Made by a program: the position numbers and the translations under genes. The notes under the pieces were generated by a model. The model saw only the letters and a list, made by a program, of their open reading frames with translations. It was not told the origin of the DNA and did no database searches. Of a DNA stretch of 64,000 bases, positions 1 to 10,855 are shown one piece after another. The stretch lies in contig JAGKQI010000104.1 of assembly GCA_018806915.1 (NCBI GenBank), positions 310,001-374,000 of the forward strand. Direction: 5' to 3'. The stretch's first letter is position 1, and every line of letters begins with the position of its first letter. Source of the DNA: Phytophthora colocasiae (Eukaryota; Oomycota; Peronosporomycetes; Peronosporales; Peronosporaceae).

Positions 1-619
1 TATCGGATCTGCTGCAGTGAGCGACGGATGTGCTGGACGACGCGTCGTCAATGGATTTGTATGTCGCATGGCTACTGCTCTCTCTGTCCGGCTGTGTCCC
101 TCCCGGTAAAATTCGCTCGCGTTGGAGTGCAACTTCGCGATGCGCTGAGGCGATTGCCCCCTTTACGAGTGCGGCCAACGCGGAATTCAAGGTGCTGGAG
201 CGGGTCGGGGCTGAAAAGCTTCCGGGCGTGAGTTGGTAGGTCCGCAGCTTGCGCCACTTTGCACTGACGTCGTCGACATGGTTGCCCAGCGCATCCGCGG
301 TCCGGCGCATCATGTTATCGAGCGGCAGAAGCTCTTCGGTATCCACGCGCACTGGATACAGGTCGTCCTGGGGGTCTACCAGGATGACGACGGCCGAGCG
401 AAGGCCGCGCTTGTCTCCACAGACGAACATTCGGGAAAAATACTCGATCCGATCACCAGCAGCCAGAGTTTCCGCTGGGAGCTGCAATCCTGTGAGTCCC
501 GGCATCGTGCCGCTGCGAGTGAGGGATGGCCGCTCGTGGATCGGGCCGTGGCCACTGGCTGGAACTGGAAGTGTGCTCGATAGTGCTGGTCGGCGTGTCA
601 AATGTGGTGTGTGCCACAT
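1..619 (-). CDS. Unidentified reading frame, cut by the left edge
   Basis: Reading the minus strand from an ATG at 619, one frame stays open for about 206 codons and runs off the window. An inner ATG near 505 begins MPGLTGLQLPAETL. The product is soluble-looking and charged, with a patch reading YFSRMFVCGDKRGLRSAVV and then a VDPQDDLYPVRVDTEELLPL stretch. I do not recognise a domain. The flanking sequence with strong hairpins makes a retroelement gag-like or other repeat-family protein possible, but this is only a guess. The 3' end is missing, so the true size is unknown. Confidence 0.4.
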   Translation of the reverse strand, partial: MWHTPHLTRRPALSSTLPVPASGHGPIHERPSLTRSGTMPGLTGLQLPAETLAAGDRIEYFSRMFVCGDKRGLRSAVVILVDPQDDLYPVRVDTEELLPLDNMMRRTADALGNHVDDVSAKWRKLRTYQLTPGSFSAPTRSSTLNSALAALVKGAIASAHREVALQRERILPGGTQPDRESSSHATYKSIDDASSSTSVAHCSRSD

Positions 620-628
620 TTGACACGC
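593..628. repeat. Perfect 15-bp inverted repeat, 6-nt loop
   Basis: Positions 593-607 and 614-628 are exact reverse complements (core GTGTCAAATGTGG / CCACATTTGACAC). The repeat spans the putative start codon of the minus-strand frame at 619. It could form a hairpin in DNA or RNA, or mark an element end. Confidence 0.7.
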
Positions 629-677
629 ATACATTCTGGCCACCTTCGTGCGACAACATCTACTGTCGTGTTCGTAG

Positions 678-711
678 CGTGGGAAAAGTGTGGACCACAC
701 CTTTTCCCACG
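678..711. repeat. Second hairpin, about 16-bp arms
   Basis: CGTGGGAAAAGTGTGG at 678-693 is complementary to 695-711 with one bulged base. It lies about 50 bases from the inverted repeat at 593-628 and carries a similar TGTGG/CCACA core, so the two may belong to one repeat or an LTR-like remnant. The rest of 620-950 holds no gene I can see; its right part is the promoter and leader of the sugar kinase at 951. Confidence 0.55.
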
Positions 712-950
712 TGGGCGTCGCGCAGACCTGCGACACGACACCGACGCCGTTGGAGCGTAGCCAGGGCTGCGATTTGCAGGCCAGAATGCACCGGCAATGT
801 TTTTGTGTGCTCAAATCGCGGTAAGATTTGGTGTGATCGTCAGAGATTTTTGTGTATTTTTAACGTTTTCTCTGCTTTAGTTTAGCCACGCAAGCAAGCT
901 CAGTTTCACAATAAGTTTGGTACATTGAGAGCTCCAAGCAGCTTTTGATC

Positions 951-2462
951 ATGACTGCGGCAGTGATGTTTGCGGGTGTAGATATCGGTGGAACGGGTGT
1001 TAAAGTGGGCGTCGTGACGTCAGAAGGTGTCGTAGTGGTGCGCGATCAGGAAAGCTATCATCCGGACAAGCACGAGCCGCAGGACGTTGTGGATCTGGCG
1101 GTGTCTGTGCTACACAAAGTACTTACGACGGTGTGTGCTTAGAGCATCAGTTCTTGTTGCAGACATATACGAGTTCTCATTAGTAGTGTATGTTGTTGGC
1201 AGACTCGATTGGGATTGGGGGACTTGGAGGCCGTAGGTGTGGGCTGCCCTGGCGTCTTGGAGGCTGGTGGCATCATCCGTGCTGCAGCGAATTTCCCGTC
1301 CTGGATGGATGTTCCTCTTCAGCAATTGTTTTCGGAAACCCTTGGCAGACCGGTGAGTGTGTACTGCTAAAGTTTGGGGTATTGGAACTGACCATGGTGA
1401 TTGTTGATACCAGGTAACTGTGTGCAATGACGCTGATGCTGCTATCCTAGCGGAACAGTGGGTTGGCACTGCCAAGGGTGGCATTCAAGACTTCATCATG
1501 CTCAGTACGTATTTTTTTCCCCTGCAAATGCTTTAGATTGCATTTTTTACTGGTGAAATATCTTGTGCTTGCAGCTCTTGGTACGGGTGTGGGTTTTGGT
1601 GTCGTTGCGAATGGTGAGCTTATTCGAGGTGGAAGCAATGCTATTGAAGGAGGTCACATGGTATGGAATTAACGAGTTGCAGTGCTACTAAAATGTGTCT
1701 GATTAAATGATGCCATCGCATTATGTGCAGATTGTAGAGCGCAATGGAAGACCTTGCGGTTGCTCTCAGAGAGGCTGTCTTGAGGCTTACAGTTCGGCTG
1801 GAGCACTGATGTCTCAGGCTCAAGAGCACCTACGTGCAGGTTAGTTGCTCACCTTTGCAAACTAAGGATCTGTTACTGACCTTTGCTTAACGTTACAGGC
1901 AGGGATTCGAGTTTAGCAAAGTACTCCGAGGCTGATATCAATGCGGAATTCGTTTTTAAGCATGCTGCGGAGGGCGACGAGCTGTGCAAACACCTAATCG
2001 AAGAGGTAAAGGAACCGATGCCTAGATAATCTACTTTGCTTAACTGATCATGCGTAATTGAGCAGGCTGCCGACTACTTGGGTTTTGCATGCGTAACATT
2101 TTGCCGGATGCTTGATCCAGAGGTAAGTTTGTGCTGCTGTAAGTATTGGAATATGTATTGTGTTTTAACAGAAAGTGGTTGCGTATGTTTTCCTTACGAA
2201 GATTATTGTTCTTTCGGGAGGAATTGCTGAAGCTGGTGAGACCTATATCGAGCAAATTCGTCGTGCTTACGCAAAACACACGTGGACTAAGTTCCCCAAT
2301 CCTGTACGTTGTGTGTCGTTCTTGAATTATTTTCATTTCTTCAATGTTCTCATGTGTCCATGTGCATTGTTTCAGGTTCGCATTGAGAAGGCGAGCGCAG
2401 GATACGATTCAGGTATCATTGGTGCTGTGGCAGTTTGCAGAAACCAACGCAAAGGTCAATGA
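951..2462 (+). CDS. ROK-family sugar kinase (glucokinase-like)
   Basis: Cytosolic kinase that phosphorylates a hexose with ATP. Nine exons: 951-1130, 1203-1352, 1414-1504, 1575-1660, 1731-1839, 1899-2005, 2066-2122, 2202-2303, 2376-2462, giving about 322 residues, the usual ROK length. Visible motifs are the N-terminal phosphate loop VDIGGTGVKVG, the ROK GVGCPG segment, the catalytic CNDADAA, GTGVGFG, the zinc-site pattern CGCSQRGCLE (one residue from the canonical C-x-C-G-x2-G-C-x-E), and C-terminal DPEIIVLSGGIAEAG. The intron before exon 8 is placed at 2123-2201 because it restores the family DPE-IIVLSGG joint; an earlier AG would add 11 extra residues. ROK kinases are mainly bacterial, so old transfer is possible. 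The exact sugar cannot be told. Confidence 0.88.
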
Positions 2463-2630
2463 GTTTTCCTGTAAGAACGTTTGGTGTATGCAGATGAAAC
2501 AAGCTGCATCCTTTGCATCTGTGTTCCTTGAAAAGTGCAGGTAAAGTTCTGGAAGAAATGATTATCAGCTGGCACAACTGCATTAAGGCAAAGTGGTGCT
2601 ACACTTCTTATCTGTCCTCGTCCAGCCAAG

Positions 2631-4572
2631 TTAGTCACTGTCGCTGTCACTGATGACTGGGCTAGCACTGCCGTCGTTGGGAGGCACTGGGCTATCGCTG
2701 CCACCATTCTTCCCGGAAGTGGGGCTGTTAACCTTTTCCGGAGAATTCTCGGGGGGAGGTGTGCCAACCTTGGCTTCCTCGTCATCGGACGGAGGTGGCG
2801 TGTACTTGTCTTCTTTCCGTCGGCGCTTGAACTCACGCACACTTTCATCGTCATCAAGCTGCTCGTCGTAGACTCCGCCGCATTCGAAAAGAAGTTGGGT
2901 GCGACGCTCGTTCTCACCTTCCGAGTAATCTCGGCGGTGGACAACGGCACCTTGGCGGCGTTTTTCTTCTTCACTCATCTGCATATGTCAAAGGAAATTG
3001 TGTCAGTTGAATATGAGCAACACGATCGCCCCCACTCAGGTTCGCATACCTTCGTCTTCTTTAGCTGGATTCGGTTCAAAACATCACTGTACGTGAACTG
3101 GTTAGACTCGGGGTCCAGAATGAATACAACGTGCTGAGACTGGGTATCGCGCTGTATGGAGAAGAAAAGTGGGTACACAGTTCGTATCACAGAGTATCGT
3201 CAAGTGCTAACGTACGGGCTCAAGTGACTCAACAGTCATGGCATATTCTCGGAGGTACGAAAACTTCTCGCGGTCAGTGTTTTCCTGCGAATAGAAAATC
3301 AAACAATCATCAGCACTTGTTACATCTGTATCGAACATACAGCCAGGACATACCTCATCTTCTGCGCCATTCGGCAACAAAATAGACCCCTGAATAAGTT
3401 CGTTTCCGGCTTGGATCTTCTTGTTCACACCACACAACAGAGCACGTTCCTCGCGACTTGTAATCCCTTTGCTCTTAAGATCTTCGGAAGGAAGCATATC
3501 ATACGACTGTAGGTTAACCACGAACAAGTTTAGTATACTACAATCTACTCAATCGCTACAACAGCTAACGTACCAGAATGGCATACTTGTTGGCAGACAA
3601 GAGCTGGTCGGGGAAAACATCCCAAGCCTTGGCGATTTTCTTCTTCTTGCTGTGCGGATGCACCAGCAACTTGGAGTCGTTAATGTCACGGAAGGAAGCT
3701 TCTGCCCGATCCTCCAATGTGACTGACACCACCTCGGCCAAAGCGTTCTCCGTGCTTTCACGCAGTGCGTTCTGAACTTCTGCTTCACTCTTGAACTTGT
3801 GCACCGAGTCGTACAGATCGTTGCCCATGTATTCCGTACGTCGCAACCAAGAGACCGTCGGACGGACCTTAGTCCGGCCCTTCGTGCCAACGTGATCCTC
3901 TTTCATCATCAGCACCTGCTCATCACCAACTTCCAGCGGCTCCGGTTCCTCTGGGGCTACAAGAAAACACAAAATACACCACCATATCCTTGTCAGCCCA
4001 CACCTTCTCCAACTTAAGTGATTATTTACAGCAGTACCTTGGTACTTGGCTGGATCAATGAGATCGATAGTCAGTCCGAGATTGGGTTCTTCGTGGATCT
4101 CGTATGTGTAGTCCATCTCCAATGAGTTAGGCTTGTACTTTATCAGTCTGTCCACAGTTAGAAATGTCAGTTTCTAACCAGTCATCCTTCCAAGCAAATG
4201 CTTATAGCCGCACCGTTCTGGTTCGTGCGGGTATTTGACGAACTTGGTGTCGAACGGAATGTCCGGCAGTGAATTGCGGAACTCAAGGTTAGCCAGGAAC
4301 TCCGATTGTTTACCCAGAAGTGCACGACGTTTGGCTTGCGCGTGGCTTTCCAGGATCATGCGCGTATGATCGCGACGGGCTTTAAGTTTGTCCTCTTTGT
4401 ACTTTGCCACTTTCTTGCGCTCCAATTCATAGCGAGCGCGCTCCTCGGGCGTAGCATTGGCGCCAGGTGGAGCGCGCCTTTTCCGAGCTTCGTCATGCTC
4501 CGCGTCGCGGCTGCGTCCGTTGCTGCTGCTCTTGGCGCCGTTCGCCTCCTTCGCCGTCTTCACCTCCGCCAT
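2631..4572 (-). CDS. PAF1: PAF1, RNA polymerase II-associated factor 1
   Basis: Subunit of the nuclear Paf1 complex, which rides with elongating RNA polymerase II and promotes histone H2B ubiquitylation and H3 methylation. Seven exons: 4572-4214, 4147-4038, 3956-3574, 3506-3354, 3284-3216, 3151-3050, 2978-2631, about 507 residues. Family signatures include FLANLEFRNSLPDIPFDTKF, then YPHEPERLIKYKPNSLE (only formed if the 66-base first intron is removed), EEPNLGLTIDLIDP, and the central VSWLRRTEYMGN. The C-terminus is acidic and Ser/Pro-rich, ending in DSDSD as in animal PAF1. The N-terminus is basic and helical. CTR9, its complex partner, lies at 38.1 kb. Confidence 0.93.
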
Positions 4573-4813
4573 CCTCTAGCCGCTTTGCCCCCTAGCCAAT
4601 GTCGTGTGTGGTACATTGGTATTAAAAATGAGAGACAAGTGCCTCTAATAGTTGTTACGGCTGTATTAATTGTCTCTTACGGTACTATCTAGCCGACATT
4701 TTTATTATTATTTTATTCACTTAAATATATGTCGCTCACTGTGCTCCTTAACCGACTTGGCTTGAGTGTCGTCCACTTGAAGCGGCGTATACCTGCTCAG
4801 TCTGGCGACGGCT

Positions 4814-5995
4814 ATGAAGCAGCTGCTGATACTGGTAGCGCAGCACCCTCTTAAAGTGGGGGCTGTAGTGCTGCTACTCAGCGTCTTCTACAGTTTTGCA
4901 CGCGTTTTGGTGCTGCAGTACGTGGTTGGGGCGCTGCAGGACGCTATCCTGCGGTATCCTAAGAACTTCCCACATGCGTTCTTCCTACCGCTGTTCCACG
5001 TTTCATTGGTAGCTGCTGCCACTGCAGCTTTGTATCAGGACTACTGTCACAGTCGCTTTTGGGTCTCTCCGACATCGACACAGCTCTGGAAGCACGTGTT
5101 GCCACTACCGCTTACTCTGCATCATGGCAAATGGAGTCGGTTGGTCGGAATCCCGCTCTACGCGTTCACTATCGCGCTCGTTGAGGCTGTGCTGGTATTC
5201 AGAGATCCGACCATGGAAAGCGTGACCAAATCCATCGCTCGACGTTTTTTTCAACGAACTCCAGAGCTGGAGGAAGAATTCTACCCGCCCAAATTCGCTG
5301 AAGGTGCCATGTTCCAAGATCGAGTGGATATGGCTTGGAAGATACTTAATGGGGGTTCACTTGCAACAGAAAGACCATCAACAAATGTGCTTTCGTATGT
5401 AAGGCTGCCGATTGAGATCTTTGTGGCTGCAGGTGTCTGTGCTAGTTTTGCGTTGGCACGTTTCTTTCGTGAACCTCAGCACGGTACGTTTGAGATACAA
5501 TCTAACTTATTTTGCAGCGTACTTATTGCGTGCTACTTTCTAGATGGAGATGAACTACGTGAAGCTGCTAGGAACAATGATATTTTAGGAGTGAAGCTAC
5601 TTCTTGCTCGAGGAATGGATCCGGATGCAAGTTCTGGAGATGGCACGACTGCATTGCATGTTTGTGCTCAACAAGCAATTGATAGAGCCGCTCAGGTTCT
5701 TCTTGAAAATGGGGCAGATGCGAACGTGAGCGATCGGCTTGGATTTACCCCACTTCATTGGGCTGTGCAGATGCGACGAGAGGAAGTTTCTACTGCAAGT
5801 CGATTGGCAACTATTCGGATATTGCTGCACCATGGCGCCAATCCACGCAAACCAGACTCGAGTGGTACAACATCACTGCTAATTGCCTCGCGGAAAGAGA
5901 ACGAGGCATCACTGGGAGTGCTTAAGGAGTTTTTACCTGAAGGTGAGACCGCTGGAGAGGTTGAAACTACCGAAACGATAGACGATTCTGAATAA
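4814..5995 (+). CDS. Membrane protein with ankyrin repeats
   Basis: About 393 residues if read through, or 373 if an in-frame 60-base intron (5484-5543, GTACGT...TTTCTAG) is removed; removal joins EPQHDGDELREAARNND smoothly, so I favour splicing. The N-terminus has a hydrophobic segment (residues 5-40) and further hydrophobic stretches near 55-75 and 110-135, suggesting a multi-pass membrane anchor. The C-terminal third carries about three ankyrin repeats (GDGTTALHVCAQQ, LGFTPLHWAVQM, DSSGTTSLLIASRK). The tail is acidic. The partner is unknown. It is divergent from PAF1, with about 240 bases between the starts. Confidence 0.8.
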   Translation: MKQLLILVAQHPLKVGAVVLLLSVFYSFARVLVLQYVVGALQDAILRYPKNFPHAFFLPLFHVSLVAAATAALYQDYCHSRFWVSPTSTQLWKHVLPLPLTLHHGKWSRLVGIPLYAFTIALVEAVLVFRDPTMESVTKSIARRFFQRTPELEEEFYPPKFAEGAMFQDRVDMAWKILNGGSLATERPSTNVLSYVRLPIEIFVAAGVCASFALARFFREPQHGTFEIQSNLFCSVLIACYFLDGDELREAARNNDILGVKLLLARGMDPDASSGDGTTALHVCAQQAIDRAAQVLLENGADANVSDRLGFTPLHWAVQMRREEVSTASRLATIRILLHHGANPRKPDSSGTTSLLIASRKENEASLGVLKEFLPEGETAGEVETTETIDDSE

Positions 5996-6083
5996 TTTGC
6001 AAAATTTATCGACTGCTAAACCCAGTGACGTCCATCTCTATTACCTATAGCAAGGTACACACACAACGGGAGTATTTGTTAGT

Positions 6084-8403
6084 TTAGTAGGCCCCAAGAA
6101 CTGAAAGAAAGGTGTCTACCATAGTCAAAATGCGCTTGAGCTCAACTTTTGAAGGATAAAGTGGTAGATCCAGTCTACAAACACGATCGCAATCAGTAAC
6201 TGCACCCAATGTAATAGCCAGTCAATGGTTATGTTCACCTGTTCAAGCATGTGCTTGCATGCGGTAGTACCGTATATACGGTTGAAGCATCCTTTCCGAG
6301 CTGAAGTGTAAAAAGCTGGATTTCACCATCCATTCCAGTAAGGCCCTGATAAAAACGTTAATGTGGTGGTGCTATAAAATCAATGAGCACGCAGCAATAC
6401 CTTAAAACCCTCGACGGGAACACCACTGGAACCTGTAACGTATTGCAGTAGTCGGCCGCGCTGATCTTGCGAGAAGGACTCCAGGATCTCCCAGAACCAT
6501 CCAACCAAGTCAAATTCGTGGGTGCTGCGTTCGTAAAACCGAACGTCAGTGTGCTGCCTCCAGTCGTTGACATCAATTTGTGGCAGTCCGGAGAGCAGCA
6601 GGTCAAGCTCTTTGAAGTCGAAAACGTGCAGAACTGTATCGCTTATGACGCTGCGGAGACCCTCCATCATGCTCGAGATTTCCGCTCGGACACTATCAAA
6701 CAGGTAGTATTGCGCCACTTTCGCGACGTAAAGCTGTTTGTTTCCATCATGCAGGGTGACGTCTGTACCGCTTGGAATGAGCTCTACGCCTTCAACCGTG
6801 AAATTCAGCCCCAGAGAATTCGAGTTATCGTTTTCAAGTATCCACATCATACTGGAATACACCGTTTCATCGAGGAGGTACAGATCGGATAACTTCAGCG
6901 GTACACCAAGAACGTGCTTTAGCAAAGGAATCGAAAGCCGCACGTTCAGGAGAAGGCCTTCGAGCAACGCTTTTCCTAGTATTTTTCCGAAGAAAACATA
7001 CATCTGTTGCAAAATGAAGCAACCGTCAGATATGCACTGTCAAGATATGACACAACACAGTTCGGCGTACCTCCAGCTGCTTGGTATGCTTTCCCGTAGC
7101 AGTTCGATTGATCCAGTATCCTTTGTGTGCTGATGAGTTTGTTAGTGTAAAAAGCCCCGGTGCTTCGGCAAAAAGCTGGCTGCAAACCAAATGCAACCAC
7201 TCGCGCAAAATCCCACCACCGTCAACACCAACCTCATCCATAAAGTCAACTCGAAGGCGACGATGGAGGGTTCCATTTGGCGCTGACATAAAGAGAGCCA
7301 TAGACTGCTTCAACACCTTGTCACGATGAATGCCTGCAGGTTAAAGGCCAGGGAGAACATTAGTCAACTGACTGAAATGACTGCACAAACAGATATCGTA
7401 CGTATCGTATGGAAGCCATCCACAATCGATGAGCAAAGTTTGAGTGAGTACTGATAAAACCACTGTGCTTTTTCAGAAAACGCTAAGGTGGATATCCGCT
7501 GTACATTAGACAAGGAAAGACAACACAGTCAGTGTATGAAGGAGTAAAGTAGAGCGCAGAACCTAGTACAAGCAGGGCATCCAACGTACCACAATGGTTT
7601 TGGAATAGCCGCGAGATGACACAGAAAACTCCTCTGCCAAACGCCAGCGAGCCGTTCGGCTTCGTGAGTTTGAGTCATCTCGAACAAACGCGGTCCCAGC
7701 CGTAAGCCAGGAGAGTTGTTGCCCACTACTATCAGAGAAAATGACAGAGGACACTGACATCCGAGAAGATCCGGCCACAAGAGGAGGGTGCTGCTTTTGC
7801 CATTCCTGGAAGTCGCGCTCCTTTACAATAGTACTGCACAAAGCGTCATTCTCGTGAAGAGCTTCAAACGGAATGCTCACCTGGCATTAAATTGGGTTAG
7901 GAGTGAGTAGAAAGAAAAATGGATACAGCTACAAGATTAAGTCACTTACCCATCGCACGATCTGCCCTTCAATAGAGCGCTTCCACTGATGGCGTTCGCG
8001 TGCAACCAACTGACGGTCAGTCAAATCGCTACCGTTAAATGTATTCAATCCTCGAATCCAAGCGGCACGAGGAGAAGACATGAGTAGATAGTTGGAAGTT
8101 GATCGCGTACTATCTTCCGCGTGAGGGGCAATTACTACCGACGCATTTGATTCTTCTCGTCGGCTGCGTATTATCTTGAGCTCTGCAGCACATGAAGGAT
8201 ATCAGCTAGGACCTTTAGCCACAGTTTCTAGATAATTTTTCTTAACCTTCAGCCGTAGTGCCGCACAACATACAACCAGCCTGCGAAAACTCGTTAGTGT
8301 GAAGGCAGATCTCGCATTTCCAGCCAGCATTTCTGCAATTTCACAGCACCGGAAATATGAACATCCAACTGTCAATGTATCATCACCACACGTGATTCCT
8401 CAT
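6084..8403 (-). CDS. HECT-type E3 ubiquitin ligase with N-terminal RanBP2-type zinc finger
   Basis: Transfers ubiquitin through a thioester. Nine exons: 8403-8390, 8332-8247, 8182-7950, 7880-7590, 7498-7402, 7333-7071, 7003-6401, 6345-6239, 6174-6084, about 594 residues. Exon 2 encodes a RanBP2-type finger WKCEICLHTNEFSQAGCMLC, matching W-x-C-x2-C-x3-N-x6-C-x2-C; this class often binds ubiquitin. The second half is a full HECT domain, with VDFMDEVGVDGGGILREW at its N-lobe, and the catalytic Cys in STCLNRLDLPLYPS near the end. The start at 8403 is the least certain point: the first exon is only 14 bases and lies 6 bases from the stop of the next gene upstream, so the leader must overlap that gene. 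Confidence 0.85.
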
Positions 8404-8408
8404 CACCT

Positions 8409-8897
8409 TCAAAAGACGTACGATCGTTCAATGAAGGCTCGATGGCGGGAGCGTCGATTGGAACTTGTGCAGCACTCCACACACGCTTTCCACGTCAAAC
8501 AGACAGTGATCAGCATCAGTCCTACACCAATGCTGACGCCGATGATCACAGTTTTCGAGCTGCTGCTTCCACCAGAGCTGTCGTCCTTATCACTACCGTA
8601 TCGACTGCCATCTATCCAGCAGCCCACGCGTCAGTAGAATCCTCAGAATGCCACAAGATTGCTGTTCGTACAATGGTAATTGTAGTCGCCCGTCATGTTG
8701 GAGTACGTGCCGTCCAGAATGGGCATTAGACCCCGCAAACCTACGCTTTCTCGCTCTCCAGTGTCCTCTATTGTTCTCTGTTGCTGCTGCTCTGTGTCTG
8801 GATCTGACTCAATCGCAGCAACTGACTTGACTGTGCACAAAAGCAAAGCTGCGACTATCGACAAAATGGTCCGACATCGCGTCTCGCTCGCCCTCAT
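8409..8897 (-). CDS. Small single-pass membrane protein with signal peptide
   Basis: Two exons (8897-8672, 8611-8409) give about 142 residues. An N-terminal signal peptide (core ILSIVAALLLCTVKSVAA) is followed by a short polar, Gln-rich ectodomain, a Gly/Ser linker, one transmembrane helix (TVIIGVSIGVGLMLITVCL) and a short Cys- and Arg-rich cytoplasmic tail. A further ATG at 8960 would lengthen the start, but the signal peptide fits the ATG at 8897. The 60-base intron has a CTGAC branch site. I do not recognise the family; type I topology is inferred. It ends 6 bases before the HECT gene begins. Confidence 0.65.
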
Positions 8898-8960
8898 CTT
8901 GGACACCCGAGGGCCACGTGTGAAATGGAGTTGTCTCGTGGTGTCATGTACCCCGTGCAT

Positions 8961-9621
8961 GAACTTCCCAAGGTATTTCGGCTAATTGGAGAAATTGTCA
9001 ACTGAGGTCTCGACAGTACGGGCTCTAGAGTCGCCATACAAACTTCAAGATACTTGGAGATTTGCGTTGCGGATTTGCACTTGTAGAACGACTTGAGTCC
9101 AACGTCCTGGCAAACTTTGCAGTCGACACGACAGCACACTTGTCCAAGGTCAGAGGTTCTACAATACTTCGATATCTGCTTCCAAGATGGAAGCTCGTTC
9201 CTTTGGAAGTTCTAGCGTTACAACATCATCAACTTATTATTTACAGTTCGTCTTCCTCGGTGTGATGTCGGTCTTTGCGCTGATGGCTTTGGCTAAAGCG
9301 CTCGCCTGCTGTCTGTGTGCAGTGTATCTCCTAGCGGAGTTCGCTGCAATCGCGTTTATAATTTCAAAAAAAAAGTCGACGCCTTACCTTCGGTCATTGG
9401 GATGCAGTGCGCAATGCCACCTTCCCCTGCGGTGGCCCAGCAATGACCGACGGCGTCCATCTCGAATACTCACTCACACATACATCGAAGCTTCTCCCCA
9501 GCTTCTCTCTTGGGTTCCAACTGCCGATAGATTCATTCTCCATGATCAGCATCACCCGTTTTTCTCTCCCGTGTTGCAAGCTCTCCTTCGGTCGGAGTGG
9601 ACACGTCACCAAGTAGATGGT
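8961..9621. other. Intergenic stretch with a weak plus-strand reading frame
   Basis: About 660 bases between the small membrane protein and the PX gene. A plus-strand frame opens at an ATG at 9187 with a hydrophobic first 60 codons (two possible membrane helices) and then continues antisense to the PX gene to 9918. The second half is clearly a shadow, so I do not call a gene, but a short membrane peptide from 9187 cannot be excluded. Confidence 0.35.
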
Positions 9622-10815
9622 TTAGTACGCTTGGAAGAACTTGCGCAAACACCCCATGGTAGAAAGCACCGGGTCGGAGCGCACCGTGTCAATGAACGTC
9701 TGCAGTCGCACTCGACGTGCATTGAGCACATCGTTCGTAAGCTCAGGTTGCACGAAAAGCACTGCACCGCTCGACAGGTGCGGCACCTTAACGCCACGCG
9801 ACTGCTTCTTGGCCTTGATCTCCTTCTTGAGGTCATGTTCCAGGCGTTTAAACTCTTCAAACGAAGCCGTGACATCCCACATGATCACTGGGTTCATGTG
9901 CTTCTCTTGAGTAGCTGACTGTGCACCGCAGTCAATGCGTACGACGTAAATGTCACGCGGTTTGCGTTTACCAGGCACGTTCTGTAGGAATGCTTTGCCA
10001 ACGCGAATGTTCGCTTCGCTCAAATTCATATCCACACGGCGACGCATGTCGCCCGGCACCACGTTGATCAAAAGGCGATTCCTGTTGAGATGCGCCAGCA
10101 CACGACGTCGAGCAGCCGGGGCCTGTAGCTCCTTTCTCTTGGAAGCAGTCGTTCCGTCTGCATGGGTGGACTTGGACGGGATAACCGCATCACCAACGCA
10201 AAGCAACGGGAGCGTCGGCGTTGCGGTGGCTGGTGCCTTCGTTTCCAGCTTGGGGCTGTAGCTCTGGATTGAAGTCGTTGCGTTCGTAGACAGCATGGAC
10301 AGCCCCATAAACGTATGAAACGTGACGAAAGCGAACGCAGCAGCATGTGCCAGCAGACCAAGAACGAATGCGAGGATGTTCCAGGCCAGCACGCAGGCGA
10401 TGTACGCAGCGAGCAGCAGTGACACGACTGAGCTGAGAGTGACGTCGAAATGCAGTAGCGAGTCATAGGCGCTGGTCAGTACAGCAAGGCGGACACCCGG
10501 CAGGTTGAGCACGATGGTAGGCTTTGCATTGTCGGAGCTCACGGTCCGTGCGCGGGGTTTTATGGTGTCTGTGGTCGACTGCATGACTGTCTCGAGAGTC
10601 TTCGTAATGGAACGAAGTTGTACGTTCAGAGCTTCTAAGTGAGCCTGAACGTTGGCGCCTGCGCAGTGGTCACAGCAGCAGGAGCTCTGGAATTCTGCTG
10701 GCGGCTTGGATTCTTCCTCTAGCGCCACGGGGCTGCTATGCTTCCTTGGCTCTGATGAGCGCTGCCCCGGCTTTTGTTGATTGGCGCCTGCAATGGGGAA
10801 AGACGTCGACAGCAT
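9622..10815 (-). CDS. PX-domain membrane protein
   Basis: About 397 residues from the ATG at 10815. The N-terminal half is polar with a CCCDHC cluster. Two adjacent hydrophobic segments around residues 140-195 suggest a membrane hairpin. The C-terminal 130 residues look like a PX phosphoinositide-binding domain: DIYVVRIDC, then WDVTASFEEFKRLEHDLKKE, RGVKVPHL and the closing helices RRVRLQTFIDTV and MGCLRKFFQAY. The 5' end is uncertain. A GTGAGT donor near 10855 and a CAG before 10790 allow an upstream exon joining VGLK to RANQQKPGQ, which would replace the start I chose. It probably acts on endomembranes. Confidence 0.72.
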   Translation of the reverse strand: MLSTSFPIAGANQQKPGQRSSEPRKHSSPVALEEESKPPAEFQSSCCCDHCAGANVQAHLEALNVQLRSITKTLETVMQSTTDTIKPRARTVSSDNAKPTIVLNLPGVRLAVLTSAYDSLLHFDVTLSSVVSLLLAAYIACVLAWNILAFVLGLLAHAAAFAFVTFHTFMGLSMLSTNATTSIQSYSPKLETKAPATATPTLPLLCVGDAVIPSKSTHADGTTASKRKELQAPAARRRVLAHLNRNRLLINVVPGDMRRRVDMNLSEANIRVGKAFLQNVPGKRKPRDIYVVRIDCGAQSATQEKHMNPVIMWDVTASFEEFKRLEHDLKKEIKAKKQSRGVKVPHLSSGAVLFVQPELTNDVLNARRVRLQTFIDTVRSDPVLSTMGCLRKFFQAY

Positions 10816-10855
10816 TGCACTGATAGAGCGGACCAATCCAAATGCACTCACGCTT

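Noticed and set aside
9187..9918. 243-codon plus-strand frame with hydrophobic start
   Set aside because: Its second half is antisense to the PX domain and has no protein-like pattern; only the first 60 codons might matter.
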